From UBA2882 sp051877575 (GTDB lineage Bacteria; Bacillota; Clostridia; Lachnospirales; Lachnospiraceae), in the NCBI GenBank assembly GCA_051877575.1, contig JBJEJA010000035.1, forward strand, positions 28,320 through 92,319: a stretch of DNA of 64,000 nt, read 5' to 3'. The notes under the pieces are model-generated. The model saw only the letters and a program-made list of their open reading frames with translations. It was not told the DNA's origin and did not search any database. The position numbers and the translations under genes are program-made. This document shows positions 50,825-59,241 of the stretch, piece by piece; the first letter of the stretch is position 1, and each line of letters starts with the position of its first letter.

Positions 50825-52160
50825 AATTTACACCATTACTTTCTATCTCTACATCTATCCCATCCGCTGCCAGCTTTCGGAAAAATCCGCGTTGTACCGA
50901 CACATCCGCCAGATCATAGCTGAAACTGAACACCAGCGTATCTTTGTAGGAGCAGATCGTTCCTTTCAGATGCTGTCCCTTGGACATGGCGAGGAATGCA
51001 TGGAACATCTCCACATAAGGCTCATAATCTTCCGACAGCACAATATTTCCGATATTGGTAACCGTTGCCGTATTTGCCAAAGCCGAAGTCGTATAAATCT
51101 GCCGCATTGCTATGTTTTTGAGAAACAGCGGCGTTGCCCGGGCAATCAGCAGCTTTTCATTGGAAACATTGTAGGAAAACAGTTCTTCCAGATGTTCTCT
51201 GTTGATCTGCGCTCTCAGGCTTTCACAGATAAGTTCAAGCACTTCTTCAAACGAATAATTTTCCTTTACCGGAAGAAATTCCGCGGACACCATGGCAAAG
51301 AAATTTTTTGTGGTAATCGAATGAAAAAACGGTCTCAGATTGACCGGTACCGCCACACGGATCGGCTTATCGGACGGCATCCCGTGCAGGCACTCCGTAT
51401 ATACGCTCCAGATATATACCGCCACCAGATATTCGTTAATGCTGACTTCATAGCCGCGGCATACCTCTTTGAGCCGGGAAATTTGCATATATCCGTGCAT
51501 AACGCCGAATTCTCCCGGTTCCAATTTTTCCCCTTTGATCAGATATGCTTTTTTGGATTGATAACCTTTCTCAGCTTTTTTCTTATAATTTTTCAAAAAA
51601 CTGTCTTCCCTGTTTAGAGAAGTATCACTGTTAAATGTATCTCCCAGTTTTTCCCGCAGGACAGGATGTGCCAGCCGCAGATACTGGTAAGTCAGTTCTT
51701 TCAGGAAATTAATGCCGCCCATACCATCCGCGAGGACATGGAAAACTTCCAGATTGATCCGGTATTTGTAATAAGTTACCCGAAACAAATAGCTGCGGTT
51801 TTTGTTCTGTCTGATGAACCGGCACGGAAATGTATTTTCCTCACAGACCTTCGGTGCCGGTTTTCCGTTTTCCTCCAGATAATACCAGAACACCCCCTGA
51901 CGCAGGCGCAGATTGAATCCGTCAAACTTGGGCAGTATCATGTCCAGTGCCTGTTGCAGCAGTTCCGGCTCCACCAATTCCTTCAAGGTCACGCTGATAC
52001 GGTATACATTGCTCATACTCTCACCGGCAATGACAGGAAACAGATGGGCCGTGTTGTCCAGCCTTTCCCACCGCAGGTCTCTGTATGTTTTTTTCTCCTT
52101 TTTCTTTTTTGACATTTGAGATGTTTCATCCACAGGATGATTCTCTGATTTTCTTTTCAT
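50817..52160 (-). CDS. Condensation/wax-ester-synthase-like acyltransferase
   Basis: About 447 residues. An N-terminal basic stretch (KKKKEKK) is followed by a two-lobed CoA-dependent-acyltransferase-like fold. The active-site motif HxxxDG is visible as FHVLADGMGG near residue 146. This motif is shared by alcohol acetyltransferases, wax ester synthases and peptide condensation domains; the absence of a carrier domain favours an ester- or lipid-forming role. The ATG at 52160 has GGAGAA at 9 bp. It leads the trio with DUF6320 and an esterase. The substrate is not known. Confidence 0.75.
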   Translation of the reverse strand: MKRKSENHPVDETSQMSKKKKEKKTYRDLRWERLDNTAHLFPVIAGESMSNVYRISVTLKELVEPELLQQALDMILPKFDGFNLRLRQGVFWYYLEENGKPAPKVCEENTFPCRFIRQNKNRSYLFRVTYYKYRINLEVFHVLADGMGGINFLKELTYQYLRLAHPVLREKLGDTFNSDTSLNREDSFLKNYKKKAEKGYQSKKAYLIKGEKLEPGEFGVMHGYMQISRLKEVCRGYEVSINEYLVAVYIWSVYTECLHGMPSDKPIRVAVPVNLRPFFHSITTKNFFAMVSAEFLPVKENYSFEEVLELICESLRAQINREHLEELFSYNVSNEKLLIARATPLFLKNIAMRQIYTTSALANTATVTNIGNIVLSEDYEPYVEMFHAFLAMSKGQHLKGTICSYKDTLVFSFSYDLADVSVQRGFFRKLAADGIDVEIESNGVNYE

Positions 52161-52250
52161 TATTATCAATTCTCCGTTGGACTGCACCGGCTTCGGTACA
52201 TGATATGAAAGAAACTCCCGCAAAACAGGAGTTTCCTATGATCTGTCATA

Positions 52251-52505
52251 CTATTTTAAATACCATTGGCGATTTCTTTCCCCAATCGTATAAACTTTAT
52301 CCTCGATTGTATTGTGACTTTTGATATTTCTTACTTTTTGCGAAAACTTGTCATCATTTCTGTCATTTAAGATTTCCAGATCTTCTCCGGAAGGCTGCAT
52401 CACTTTCCTGGCTTCCTCTATCATCTCGGTTGTAGTAATACCGGGATGTGCCGCAATAATCCTCAAAACTACCGGTACAATCTGATCTTCCGAATAACAA
52501 CTCAT
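52251..52505 (-). CDS. Small winged-helix-like protein linked to adenine methylase
   Basis: 84 residues. Helical N-terminus (IVPVVLRIIAAHPGITTTEM) and a C-terminal part RNDDKFSQKVRNIKSHNTI ending in a beta-like tail, as in DNA-binding winged-helix domains attached to some restriction enzymes. No catalytic residues are visible. The ATG at 52505 has AAGGAGG at 7 bp. It follows the methylase stop by 12 bp, so the two are one operon. Possibly a specificity or control protein, or what is left of a lost nuclease; inferred only. Confidence 0.65.
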   Translation of the reverse strand: MSCYSEDQIVPVVLRIIAAHPGITTTEMIEEARKVMQPSGEDLEILNDRNDDKFSQKVRNIKSHNTIEDKVYTIGERNRQWYLK

Positions 52506-52517
52506 AAGCAAACCTCC

Positions 52518-53711
52518 TTACGTAATCGGATAATTGGTAATCAACAGATGCTCCGCATTTTTATCGTTTCTGTCCTGAAAGCTGACCGTATAACGCTTGT
52601 CAAAGCGATTCACATACAGGCGTTTCCCGTTAGCTGTCGCTAATCCATCCGGATATAATCCCAAGATAAAATCCGTATTTTTAATGATCAGCATAAAATA
52701 TGCCCGGCATTGCCGGATCAGGTAATCAGCCAGTCTGATCTGGTCATTTTGTCCGAACTCGTTGCCGGCATAAGAACTGAATTCCGTATCGTATGGCGGA
52801 TCCAGAAAGATAAAATCTCTCTGCCCGGGAGCATAGTGTTCAAAAAATGTTTCAAAATCAAGATTGGCAATTATCGTATTCCGAAGCTGCCCCACAAGTG
52901 CTTCATCACGGAAATACTCTGCCTTTTTGCTCATTGACTTCCGATTATAAGATATTCCGCCGTAGGGAACATTAAACTTCCCTTCTTTATTATAACGGAA
53001 CATGGAAGAATAACAATACTCTCTCATAAAATAATAAATGGCCGTCGCAAAAGTCTCATCGATCTGCAGCTCTTCGATATGATTGTACAAATAGCGGAAA
53101 TGCATATAAAAACCGCTTTTAAAAGCACCTTCCAGATTGGCTGCCACATCTTCCGTCGGAAGCTCTTTCTGTTTCTTCTCCAGCTTTTCCATGCGGATGA
53201 TCTTATTGCAGACGCTTTTGACCAGTTCCTGCGTGAAATGTTCAATGGCAACATTAAAATTATCATTCAAAAGTCCGTTGAATTCCTCTGCATGTTCTGT
53301 CACAAAACGATTGATCACTTCGGATAATCTCTGCTCATCGCCGGGTTTCCTCCGGTACCTTCGGTAAATCCGCAGAAGCTCTGCTTTATGGTTTTCCACA
53401 ATCCGGCTCAGGTTCATCCAATTATGGTCAATCTGTACAAGCCTGCCCAGAAAAGCTTCATTCTGCTCCGCTACCAGCCGGTAAAGCCGGATCAATTCCG
53501 AAGACTTATCATTGATAAAATAATGCTCGCTGTCCACGGATAAGTACACGGAACCGCCGCCCACAAAAGGCTCGTAATAATTTACCGCATCGGCAGGCAG
53601 ATTGGGAAGAATGTATTTTAATTCTCTTTCTTTTCCTCCGGGATATTTCAACAAGGGGGAAAGCCTGTTTTCCTTTGGCGTTATCAATTCGATGTTTCCT
53701 TTCAGATTCAT
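52518..53711 (-). CDS. D12-class N6-adenine DNA methyltransferase (Dam-like)
   Basis: 397 residues. SAM-binding motif I is EPFVGGGSVY near residue 46, preceded by LKYPGGKERE; catalytic motif IV is DPPYDTEFSSYAG. This is the alpha-class order of Dam-type enzymes. At 397 residues it is longer than the usual 270-300; the extra length lies between motifs I and IV (about residues 100-215), in and around the target-recognition domain. No restriction nuclease is encoded nearby. The ribosome site of the first ATG is poor; an internal TTG behind AAAGGA is an alternative. Confidence 0.9.
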   Translation of the reverse strand: MNLKGNIELITPKENRLSPLLKYPGGKERELKYILPNLPADAVNYYEPFVGGGSVYLSVDSEHYFINDKSSELIRLYRLVAEQNEAFLGRLVQIDHNWMNLSRIVENHKAELLRIYRRYRRKPGDEQRLSEVINRFVTEHAEEFNGLLNDNFNVAIEHFTQELVKSVCNKIIRMEKLEKKQKELPTEDVAANLEGAFKSGFYMHFRYLYNHIEELQIDETFATAIYYFMREYCYSSMFRYNKEGKFNVPYGGISYNRKSMSKKAEYFRDEALVGQLRNTIIANLDFETFFEHYAPGQRDFIFLDPPYDTEFSSYAGNEFGQNDQIRLADYLIRQCRAYFMLIIKNTDFILGLYPDGLATANGKRLYVNRFDKRYTVSFQDRNDKNAEHLLITNYPIT

Positions 53712-53775
53712 TGATAAACATAACTCGTTTTGATTATATCAAATTCTACCCCGGAAATCAAAACAGAATTCCGTA

Positions 53776-55080
53776 TCAGATAGCTGCGGTCGCAAGCTCT
53801 TCTTTTACTGCGCTGACCTCATCCCTGATATCCAGAAATACCTCCGCAAGAATCGGATCGAAATCCTGTCCGCTCCCCTCAGTGATGATCTCAAAGCATT
53901 TATCCAGAGGCATTGCCGCACGATAACACCGGTCCGCAGAAACCGCATCAAATACATCGGCCACAGCCATGATCCTTGCACAAAGGGGGATCTCTTTGCG
54001 CTTCAATCCTGTGGGATATCCCTTTCCGTTCCATTTCTCGTGATGATATGTCGCAATCTCGTATGCCATGTCCAGATACTGCTCATTGCCCATCCGGCTG
54101 AATGTTTCCTTAATGATTTCTCCGCCTTTTACGGAATGGGTTTTCATGATCTCAAACTCCTCATCGGTCAGTTTGCCGGGCTTTTGCAAAATCGAATCCG
54201 GAACGGCGATTTTCCCCACATCATGCATGGGAGCCGCCAAAAGAAGGTTCTTCACATAGTCTTTTGTCAAAATATCCTTATAATAGCCTCTTTTTCTCAG
54301 CTCATCTGTAAGCAGTTCCACATACCGCGTGGTTCGCTTTACATGCCCGCCTGTACTGTTATCCCGGCTTTCTACCAGGGTCGCAAACCCCATGACCATT
54401 TCTTCATGATATCTGGTCAACTCTTTCATTGCCGGATCTTCTTCATTGACATACATTCCCAGGATTATGACAAAAGAACCCAACGAAGTCACAAGCGATT
54501 CGGGGAAAAAAGCCTGATAAACGGTAACTCCCATTACTGTAGACAGACAGGTCAGAATCCCGATCCTTTTTCTGCTTTGTATATTATTCCAGCGCCGAAA
54601 TACCATTCCAATGGCAAGCAACAGATATACACCGGCCATAACAAAACAGGTATAAGCCGAAACTCCCATGGAGTAATTGCTGATTTCACCAATTCTGAAT
54701 TCCAATGACCGGATGCTCAAAACAACGATCAGCACATTTAAAATAAAGGGAATATAAACGAGCAGATGTTTTTTTCTGCCATACATATGTCCTTCCGTTA
54801 TGGATTGCATATACAAAAACACGGTAAAGATCAGTGCATCAATGCTGCTCAAAAATAAGGCGTGCAAGATAAGGTTTACTATGTTATTAACCATATCAAG
54901 GTGATTGACAGTGTAAGCCGTTATAGCATCAAAGAGCAGACTGAACAATCCGGTGCAGAGCAACGCATCAAACAGGGAAAACTTCTGCCTTATGCGGAAT
55001 CGTGACTTTTCTTTATAATAGATAAAAATGATATACAATAGAAGCAGTATGCATCCGATCTGTAATTTGCAATATTCCAT
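53776..55080 (-). CDS. Membrane HD-GYP domain protein
   Basis: 434 residues. Seven or so membrane segments occupy residues 1-215. The HD-GYP domain follows: GGHVKRTTRYVELL, the metal site MHDVGKIAVPDSIL (HD), HHEKWNGKGYPTGL (GYP) and IMAVADVFDAV. It probably hydrolyses c-di-GMP or a related dinucleotide and is the counterpart of the cyclases encoded at 44814 and 60461. The 7TM sensor suggests a membrane or small-molecule input. Start ATG behind AGAGGGGA. It stands apart from its neighbours. Confidence 0.93.
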   Translation of the reverse strand: MEYCKLQIGCILLLLYIIFIYYKEKSRFRIRQKFSLFDALLCTGLFSLLFDAITAYTVNHLDMVNNIVNLILHALFLSSIDALIFTVFLYMQSITEGHMYGRKKHLLVYIPFILNVLIVVLSIRSLEFRIGEISNYSMGVSAYTCFVMAGVYLLLAIGMVFRRWNNIQSRKRIGILTCLSTVMGVTVYQAFFPESLVTSLGSFVIILGMYVNEEDPAMKELTRYHEEMVMGFATLVESRDNSTGGHVKRTTRYVELLTDELRKRGYYKDILTKDYVKNLLLAAPMHDVGKIAVPDSILQKPGKLTDEEFEIMKTHSVKGGEIIKETFSRMGNEQYLDMAYEIATYHHEKWNGKGYPTGLKRKEIPLCARIMAVADVFDAVSADRCYRAAMPLDKCFEIITEGSGQDFDPILAEVFLDIRDEVSAVKEELATAAI

Positions 55081-55156
55081 AACAAAAATCCCCTCTTATT
55101 CTTCTGTTTCAAATTTCTTTATCACACATTTCACCCGGTTATCTTATACGATAAGT

Positions 55157-55924
55157 CTAATAGCCCCATATCTCAAATGCCTCATATTCATGATCAAAGT
55201 GATACCCCAGTTTTTCCGCCAATGCCACCGACCAGAGGTTTTGGGCATCCCAGCTGGGATAGAGTCCCCGGTCCAGACATTCCAGAATGAGCCTTGCGCC
55301 GCAAATAGTGGCAAATCCCCTTCTCCGGTATTTTTCTTCAGTATCGATTTCTATTTCTATGCCGCCCCGGTAACCGGAATAAGATGAAGCGCCGGAGACG
55401 ATCTTACCGTCTTTTAAGAGTACGACTCCAAGTCCCCATTTTCGATACATCTCATAGGTCTCAAATTGGGAAACCAGATCCCTGCACCATCCGGTCTCTT
55501 TACAGACAGCAAACAGCCTCTCGTCCATCATGCTCGGGACATATCCTTCCGGTATCTGATCTGCCAGTATTCGCAGTTTTTCTTTATCAAATACATCCGG
55601 TTCTTTTTTAATGGCATATCTGGTGACTTTCTTTGCCTTTTCCCCATATACCGCACAGATCAGATCCGCCCACTCCGTTGTGGACGGAATCATGATCAAA
55701 AATTCCTGACTGCGCCGCTCCGGTTTGAAACGTACAAGCTCTTCGTCCGGCTTTCCGGCAAAAAAGCTGAAATCTCCCAGCAACGCCATTGCCGAAACCG
55801 GTTTCTTTTCAGCAGTTGTAAACAACTGCCCCATAACGCCCTGCAGGCACGACCGGATCAGCGTTTCCTCCCATCCTGCAAACAGTTTTTCAATTTCTTC
55901 GGTTCCCCTGGTTTCAAAAACCAT
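55157..55924 (-). CDS. GNAT-family acetyltransferase (two-domain type)
   Basis: 255 residues. The C-terminal GNAT domain shows GIEIEIDTEEKYRRRGFATICG (parts IEIDTEEKYRRRG and FATICG), the acetyl-CoA loop, then NLWSVALAEKLGY. The N-terminal half is a helical domain of the kind found in GNAT_acetyltran (PF12746) proteins. The start ATG at 55924 shares one base with the stop of the MerR gene, so it is the last gene of the MerR/ABC operon. It may modify the toxic compound the exporter handles; that is inference from context. Confidence 0.85.
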   Translation of the reverse strand: MVFETRGTEEIEKLFAGWEETLIRSCLQGVMGQLFTTAEKKPVSAMALLGDFSFFAGKPDEELVRFKPERRSQEFLIMIPSTTEWADLICAVYGEKAKKVTRYAIKKEPDVFDKEKLRILADQIPEGYVPSMMDERLFAVCKETGWCRDLVSQFETYEMYRKWGLGVVLLKDGKIVSGASSYSGYRGGIEIEIDTEEKYRRRGFATICGARLILECLDRGLYPSWDAQNLWSVALAEKLGYHFDHEYEAFEIWGY

Positions 55925-56793
55925 TATACATCCTCTCTTTTTCTGACCGGGATTTGAATCTCCGACAGCCATTCTTCCGGTCTCTCCCTGTTCCAGACTC
56001 CGTCAATATAGGATTCCCTGATATTTCCGCAAATCTCATAATTATTTTCTTCGATAAAATTCAGGAGTGCAGCGTATGATACCGGGAAAGTATCATAGGA
56101 TCCTTTATGAAAAATGCAGGCTGCTTCCGAAACCCCGGGCAAAATCCGAAACTTCACTTTGTCCGAACCTTCTTTTATCTCCGTCACCGCCTGACAGGTT
56201 TCGATCAAAATATCCTCCCCCTTCTCTCCGGGTTCCAGATAATGGGTAAAACAGTATTCCGGTTCGGCACAGATGCAGCCCAGTCTTTCCATTTCCGCTC
56301 CCATTTCGGGCATCATCTCAAACAACGCATCATAGGAGGGAATTCTTCTTTCCATTGAGCAAATGATAACCTCCGGAATTTTCTTTACCAGCACCGGCGA
56401 AGAAAGATTGATTTCATCTTTAGCCAGATAACTTTCCACCTCTGCCAATTTTGCCGTCAATGCGGAAATTTCTTTTAAAATATCCTGTTTTTTCCGGTAA
56501 AGAAGACTTTTCTCTTCTTCCCCCTCCGTCATGCTGCGGATATCTTCTATGGAAAACCCCATATTTCTCAACGCCAATATCCTGTGCAGATCCGCGATCT
56601 GCCCCGCCGCATAGTACCGGTAGCCGTTTTCTTCATCCACATAGGCGGGCTTTAGCAATTTCTGTTCATCATAATAACGTAATGTTTTTATCGTAACACG
56701 ATTAATGCCTGCAAACATCCCTATTTTATATAATCCCGGTTGCTTTTTCTCTTCGCATGCCTCGTGCTTTTGGTTCATCTTCAAATTTTTCAT
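55924..56793 (-). CDS. MerR-family regulator with GyrI-like effector domain
   Basis: 289 residues. The N-terminal MerR winged helix (about residues 22-95: YKIGMFAGINRVTIKTLRYY) recognises the dyad in the operon promoter. A coiled helix (about 100-130) leads to a C-terminal GyrI/BmrR-like ligand-binding domain from about 140, the arrangement of multidrug-sensing BmrR. Its own ABC exporter lies directly upstream. The ATG at 56793 is preferred (AGGTG at 5 bp). Likely activator of the operon at its 19-bp-spacer promoter. Confidence 0.93.
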   Translation of the reverse strand: MKNLKMNQKHEACEEKKQPGLYKIGMFAGINRVTIKTLRYYDEQKLLKPAYVDEENGYRYYAAGQIADLHRILALRNMGFSIEDIRSMTEGEEEKSLLYRKKQDILKEISALTAKLAEVESYLAKDEINLSSPVLVKKIPEVIICSMERRIPSYDALFEMMPEMGAEMERLGCICAEPEYCFTHYLEPGEKGEDILIETCQAVTEIKEGSDKVKFRILPGVSEAACIFHKGSYDTFPVSYAALLNFIEENNYEICGNIRESYIDGVWNRERPEEWLSEIQIPVRKREDV

Positions 56794-56801
56794 GGCATCA
56801 C

Positions 56802-57539
56802 CTATTCCCACCGAAAAGTCTTAACCGAAATTGCGCCGCATATGATCGTGATGATCACGAGCAATACAACCGTCCTCCATACCGCATCTGTCTGTATTCC
56901 CATGGATACCGCTTTCATCAGTTTAATGCCCTGGGTCAGAGGCAGAAAATCCGCAAACTTTTGCAATCCCTTGGGAAACAGCTCATAGGGTATGGTTGCC
57001 CCGGATAAAAACAGCATAGGAAAATATACCAGGCTTGTCACTGCATTTGCCGTCTTTACCGTCCTGCAAAGGCTTGCGATCAAAAGTCCGATGCTGAACA
57101 TGGAAATCATTGTCAGAAACCACGCCCCGATAAACCCGGGAAAGCTTCCTCTCATCCGATATCCGAAAAATATGACAGATACAAAGGATACAGACACCGC
57201 CGACAAGACAGCGCTGACTGCGCCACACATGACATCACTGCCCAAAATCCACATGGGACTGCACGGTGTTGTAAAAAAATGCTTCAGAATTTTTTTATCC
57301 CTGTAATCTGCAATTGTCAGGGGAATCCCCATAAATGCAGTCGCACAGATGCCGACGGCAATCAGAGATGCAAAGGAACTTTCCAGATAGGTGTATCCCT
57401 CTCCGGCCATTTTTTCTCCGGCAATCATGGCAATCAATACCAGTACTCCCACCGGCATCCCCACACCGAATATCAGCATATCACAGGAGCGAAATCCCAG
57501 TTTTTGTTCAATCCAATACAATTTAAAAAACCGCTTCAT
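56802..57539 (-). CDS. ABC-2 type exporter permease
   Basis: 245 residues with six membrane segments and the ABC-2 features FMGIPLTIADYRDKKILKHF (short conserved loop) and ATIPYELFPKGLQ before the last segments. It pairs with the ATPase whose stop it overlaps by four bases (ATGA). GGAGG lies 7 bp before the ATG at 57539. It exports a drug, lipid or peptide; the substrate is set by context only (the MerR sensor). Confidence 0.9.
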   Translation of the reverse strand: MKRFFKLYWIEQKLGFRSCDMLIFGVGMPVGVLVLIAMIAGEKMAGEGYTYLESSFASLIAVGICATAFMGIPLTIADYRDKKILKHFFTTPCSPMWILGSDVMCGAVSAVLSAVSVSFVSVIFFGYRMRGSFPGFIGAWFLTMISMFSIGLLIASLCRTVKTANAVTSLVYFPMLFLSGATIPYELFPKGLQKFADFLPLTQGIKLMKAVSMGIQTDAVWRTVVLLVIITIICGAISVKTFRWE

Positions 57540-58258
57540 TGTGCAGCCTCCTCTCCCATATACCAAAGATACGCTTCTTCCAGATTCCCGTAAGGACTGT
57601 TGTCAACAACTTCTTTTACAGTGCCCTCGACAATCTTTCTGCCCTCTTTGATCAGACATACCCGGTCGCACAAGCTCTCTGCTTCCTCCATATAATGAGT
57701 CGTCAGAAAAATAGTAGTTCCCTTTTTCTTCAATTCTTTCAGCTGCTTCCAAACCTCTCTTCTGGCAGCCACATCCAGTCCGGTAGTCAGCTCATCCAGA
57801 AATACGATCTCCGGATTGTTTATCAATGCCAACGCTACGGATAACTTTTGTTTTTCTCCACCCGAAAGTTTACTTACCTGCGCTTTTTCAAACCGTTCCA
57901 GGGAAAAGAATTTTAACAGTTCATGGTAATCTGTGGGATTCTCATACAGGGCAGCCATCTGCCGGCAGATCTCATCCACACGGATATTGTTTTGATAATT
58001 GGACGATTGCAGCTGCACTCCGACTCTCTCAAATACTTTCTTCCGGTTCTTTCCCGGTTCCATTCCGAAAATTGTCCCGCTACCGCCGTCTGCCTTCCGA
58101 AGTCCCAGCAAAAGATCAATGGTAGTGCTCTTTCCCGCTCCGTTGTGTCCCAGAAGTCCAAAAACTTCTCCGCTTTCTACCCGGAAGGAAAGCCCGTCTA
58201 CCACAGTCCTTCCACCATATGACTTTGTAAGCCGGTCTGCTTCCATACATATGCTCAT
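57536..58258 (-). CDS. ABC exporter ATP-binding protein
   Basis: 240 residues with Walker A GHNGAGKST, Q-loop VQLQSSN, signature LSGGEKQK, Walker B VFLDELTTGLD (Leu-Thr in place of the usual Pro-Thr after Glu) and H-loop LTTHYMEE. Typical partner of ABC-2 permeases. Start ATG at 58258 behind AAGGAGG. First gene of the operon ATPase-permease-MerR-GNAT under the MerR-type promoter. Confidence 0.94.
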   Translation of the reverse strand: MSICMEADRLTKSYGGRTVVDGLSFRVESGEVFGLLGHNGAGKSTTIDLLLGLRKADGGSGTIFGMEPGKNRKKVFERVGVQLQSSNYQNNIRVDEICRQMAALYENPTDYHELLKFFSLERFEKAQVSKLSGGEKQKLSVALALINNPEIVFLDELTTGLDVAARREVWKQLKELKKKGTTIFLTTHYMEEAESLCDRVCLIKEGRKIVEGTVKEVVDNSPYGNLEEAYLWYMGEEAAQ

Positions 58259-58287
58259 AACATAGCCTCCTTTTCTTTGATAAGGCT

Positions 58288-58318
58288 ATGCTACTGTCTC
58301 CCCTTAGGGACGAGTCAA
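58288..58318 (-). promoter_or_regulatory. MerR-type promoter with 19-bp spacer
   Basis: On the minus strand TTGACT (58313-58318) and TAGCAT (58288-58293) are 19 bp apart instead of 17. The spacer holds an imperfect dyad, GACTCGTCCCT-A-AGGGGAGAC, closely like the operators of BmrR/Mta-type regulators. Long spacers with a central dyad are diagnostic of MerR activation by DNA untwisting. The MerR gene itself lies in the operon it controls. Confidence 0.75.
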
Positions 58319-58350
58319 GCAACATTTTATGTTTTCTCAATCGAACCCTT

Positions 58351-58530
58351 TTACCGTCTTGCGTCCGGCTCGTTTACAATGGTTACAATCTGATTTTTTA
58401 CCATGATTAGACATTCTTTTTTACATTTCGGGCAAAATAAAGGATAATTCTCCAGTACGGTATCTGTCCGTATTTTATTTCTTGTTTTCTGTCCGCATAT
58501 AGGACATAAAATCCACTTAACCTCTGCCAT
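58351..58530 (-). CDS. Cysteine-rich KTR-domain protein
   Basis: A 59-residue ORF. It has CPICG (Cys9, Cys12), then KTRNK giving the family its name, and CPKCKKEC (Cys33, Cys36, Cys40). This is the Cys-rich KTR domain, a zinc ribbon of unknown function often encoded beside TetR-type regulators and in mobile elements. GAGGGGG precedes the ATG at 58530. The gene follows the TetR gene by 21 bp on the same strand, so the two are probably one transcript. Confidence 0.85.
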   Translation of the reverse strand: MAEVKWILCPICGQKTRNKIRTDTVLENYPLFCPKCKKECLIMVKNQIVTIVNEPDARR

Positions 58531-58551
58531 AATATCCCCCTCAGATAGTAC

Positions 58552-59157
58552 CTATTTGTTCTTTGGTAATACTGCTATCTTTTGATACTGTCCCGATTTC
58601 ACAAGAAACAGCGCTCCTTGAAATTCCAGCCCCAGTATATCCGAGATTTCCTCTTCGGTGAAAGAGCAAATCCGATTGACCATCAATACGCAAACAGAAA
58701 ATGTCTGTATCCACGACTGTCGGAACAATCGAAAAGCATCCTCGTGTGATACTCCGTATTCTCTCTCAATCAGGTCGATACAGACCCCGGCCTTATCTCC
58801 CAACTCCTGCAGCATTTTCTCGAAAGACCGGCTTTCCTCATTTACATCCATGTACAGAAGCCGAAACAGCTCCGGCTCTTCTGTTGCAAACTTGATCATC
58901 TGCATGCCGAACTGCTTAAATGCCGGCGTATAGTGAAGTGCATCCGCCACATACTTTTCAAACTCTTTCATCGCCATTGCACGAACTTCTTTCTGCAATT
59001 CATACATGTTGTGAAATACAGTAAAAATCGGTGTTGCCGAAGTGCCCAGCTGCTTTCCCAGCTCCCGTGCCGTCACAGAGGGAAAACCGTTTTCTCTTGT
59101 CATTTCAAAAGCAGTCCGCACGATCTCCTCTTTTGTATATTTAGGCTTTGGCGGCAT
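58552..59157 (-). CDS. TetR-family transcriptional regulator
   Basis: 201 residues. The N-terminal helix-turn-helix reads YTKEEIVRTAFEMTRENGFP and ARELGKQLGTSATPIFTVFH. The C-terminal domain resembles TetR_C-WHG-type helical domains with FLRLLYMDVNEE-like residues (LFRLLYMDVNEES). AAGGAGA precedes the ATG at 59157 by 8 bp. Target genes are not obvious; the CDF exporter gene ends 84 bp before its promoter region and is separately controlled by a riboswitch. Confidence 0.92.
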   Translation of the reverse strand: MPPKPKYTKEEIVRTAFEMTRENGFPSVTARELGKQLGTSATPIFTVFHNMYELQKEVRAMAMKEFEKYVADALHYTPAFKQFGMQMIKFATEEPELFRLLYMDVNEESRSFEKMLQELGDKAGVCIDLIEREYGVSHEDAFRLFRQSWIQTFSVCVLMVNRICSFTEEEISDILGLEFQGALFLVKSGQYQKIAVLPKNK

Positions 59158-59241
59158 CGGATCATCTCCTTTGCATTTTAGTGCAACACTCGTTTTATAA
59201 CAGCGTTTTGTATCATCGATTCATTATATTCCCGGGATGAT

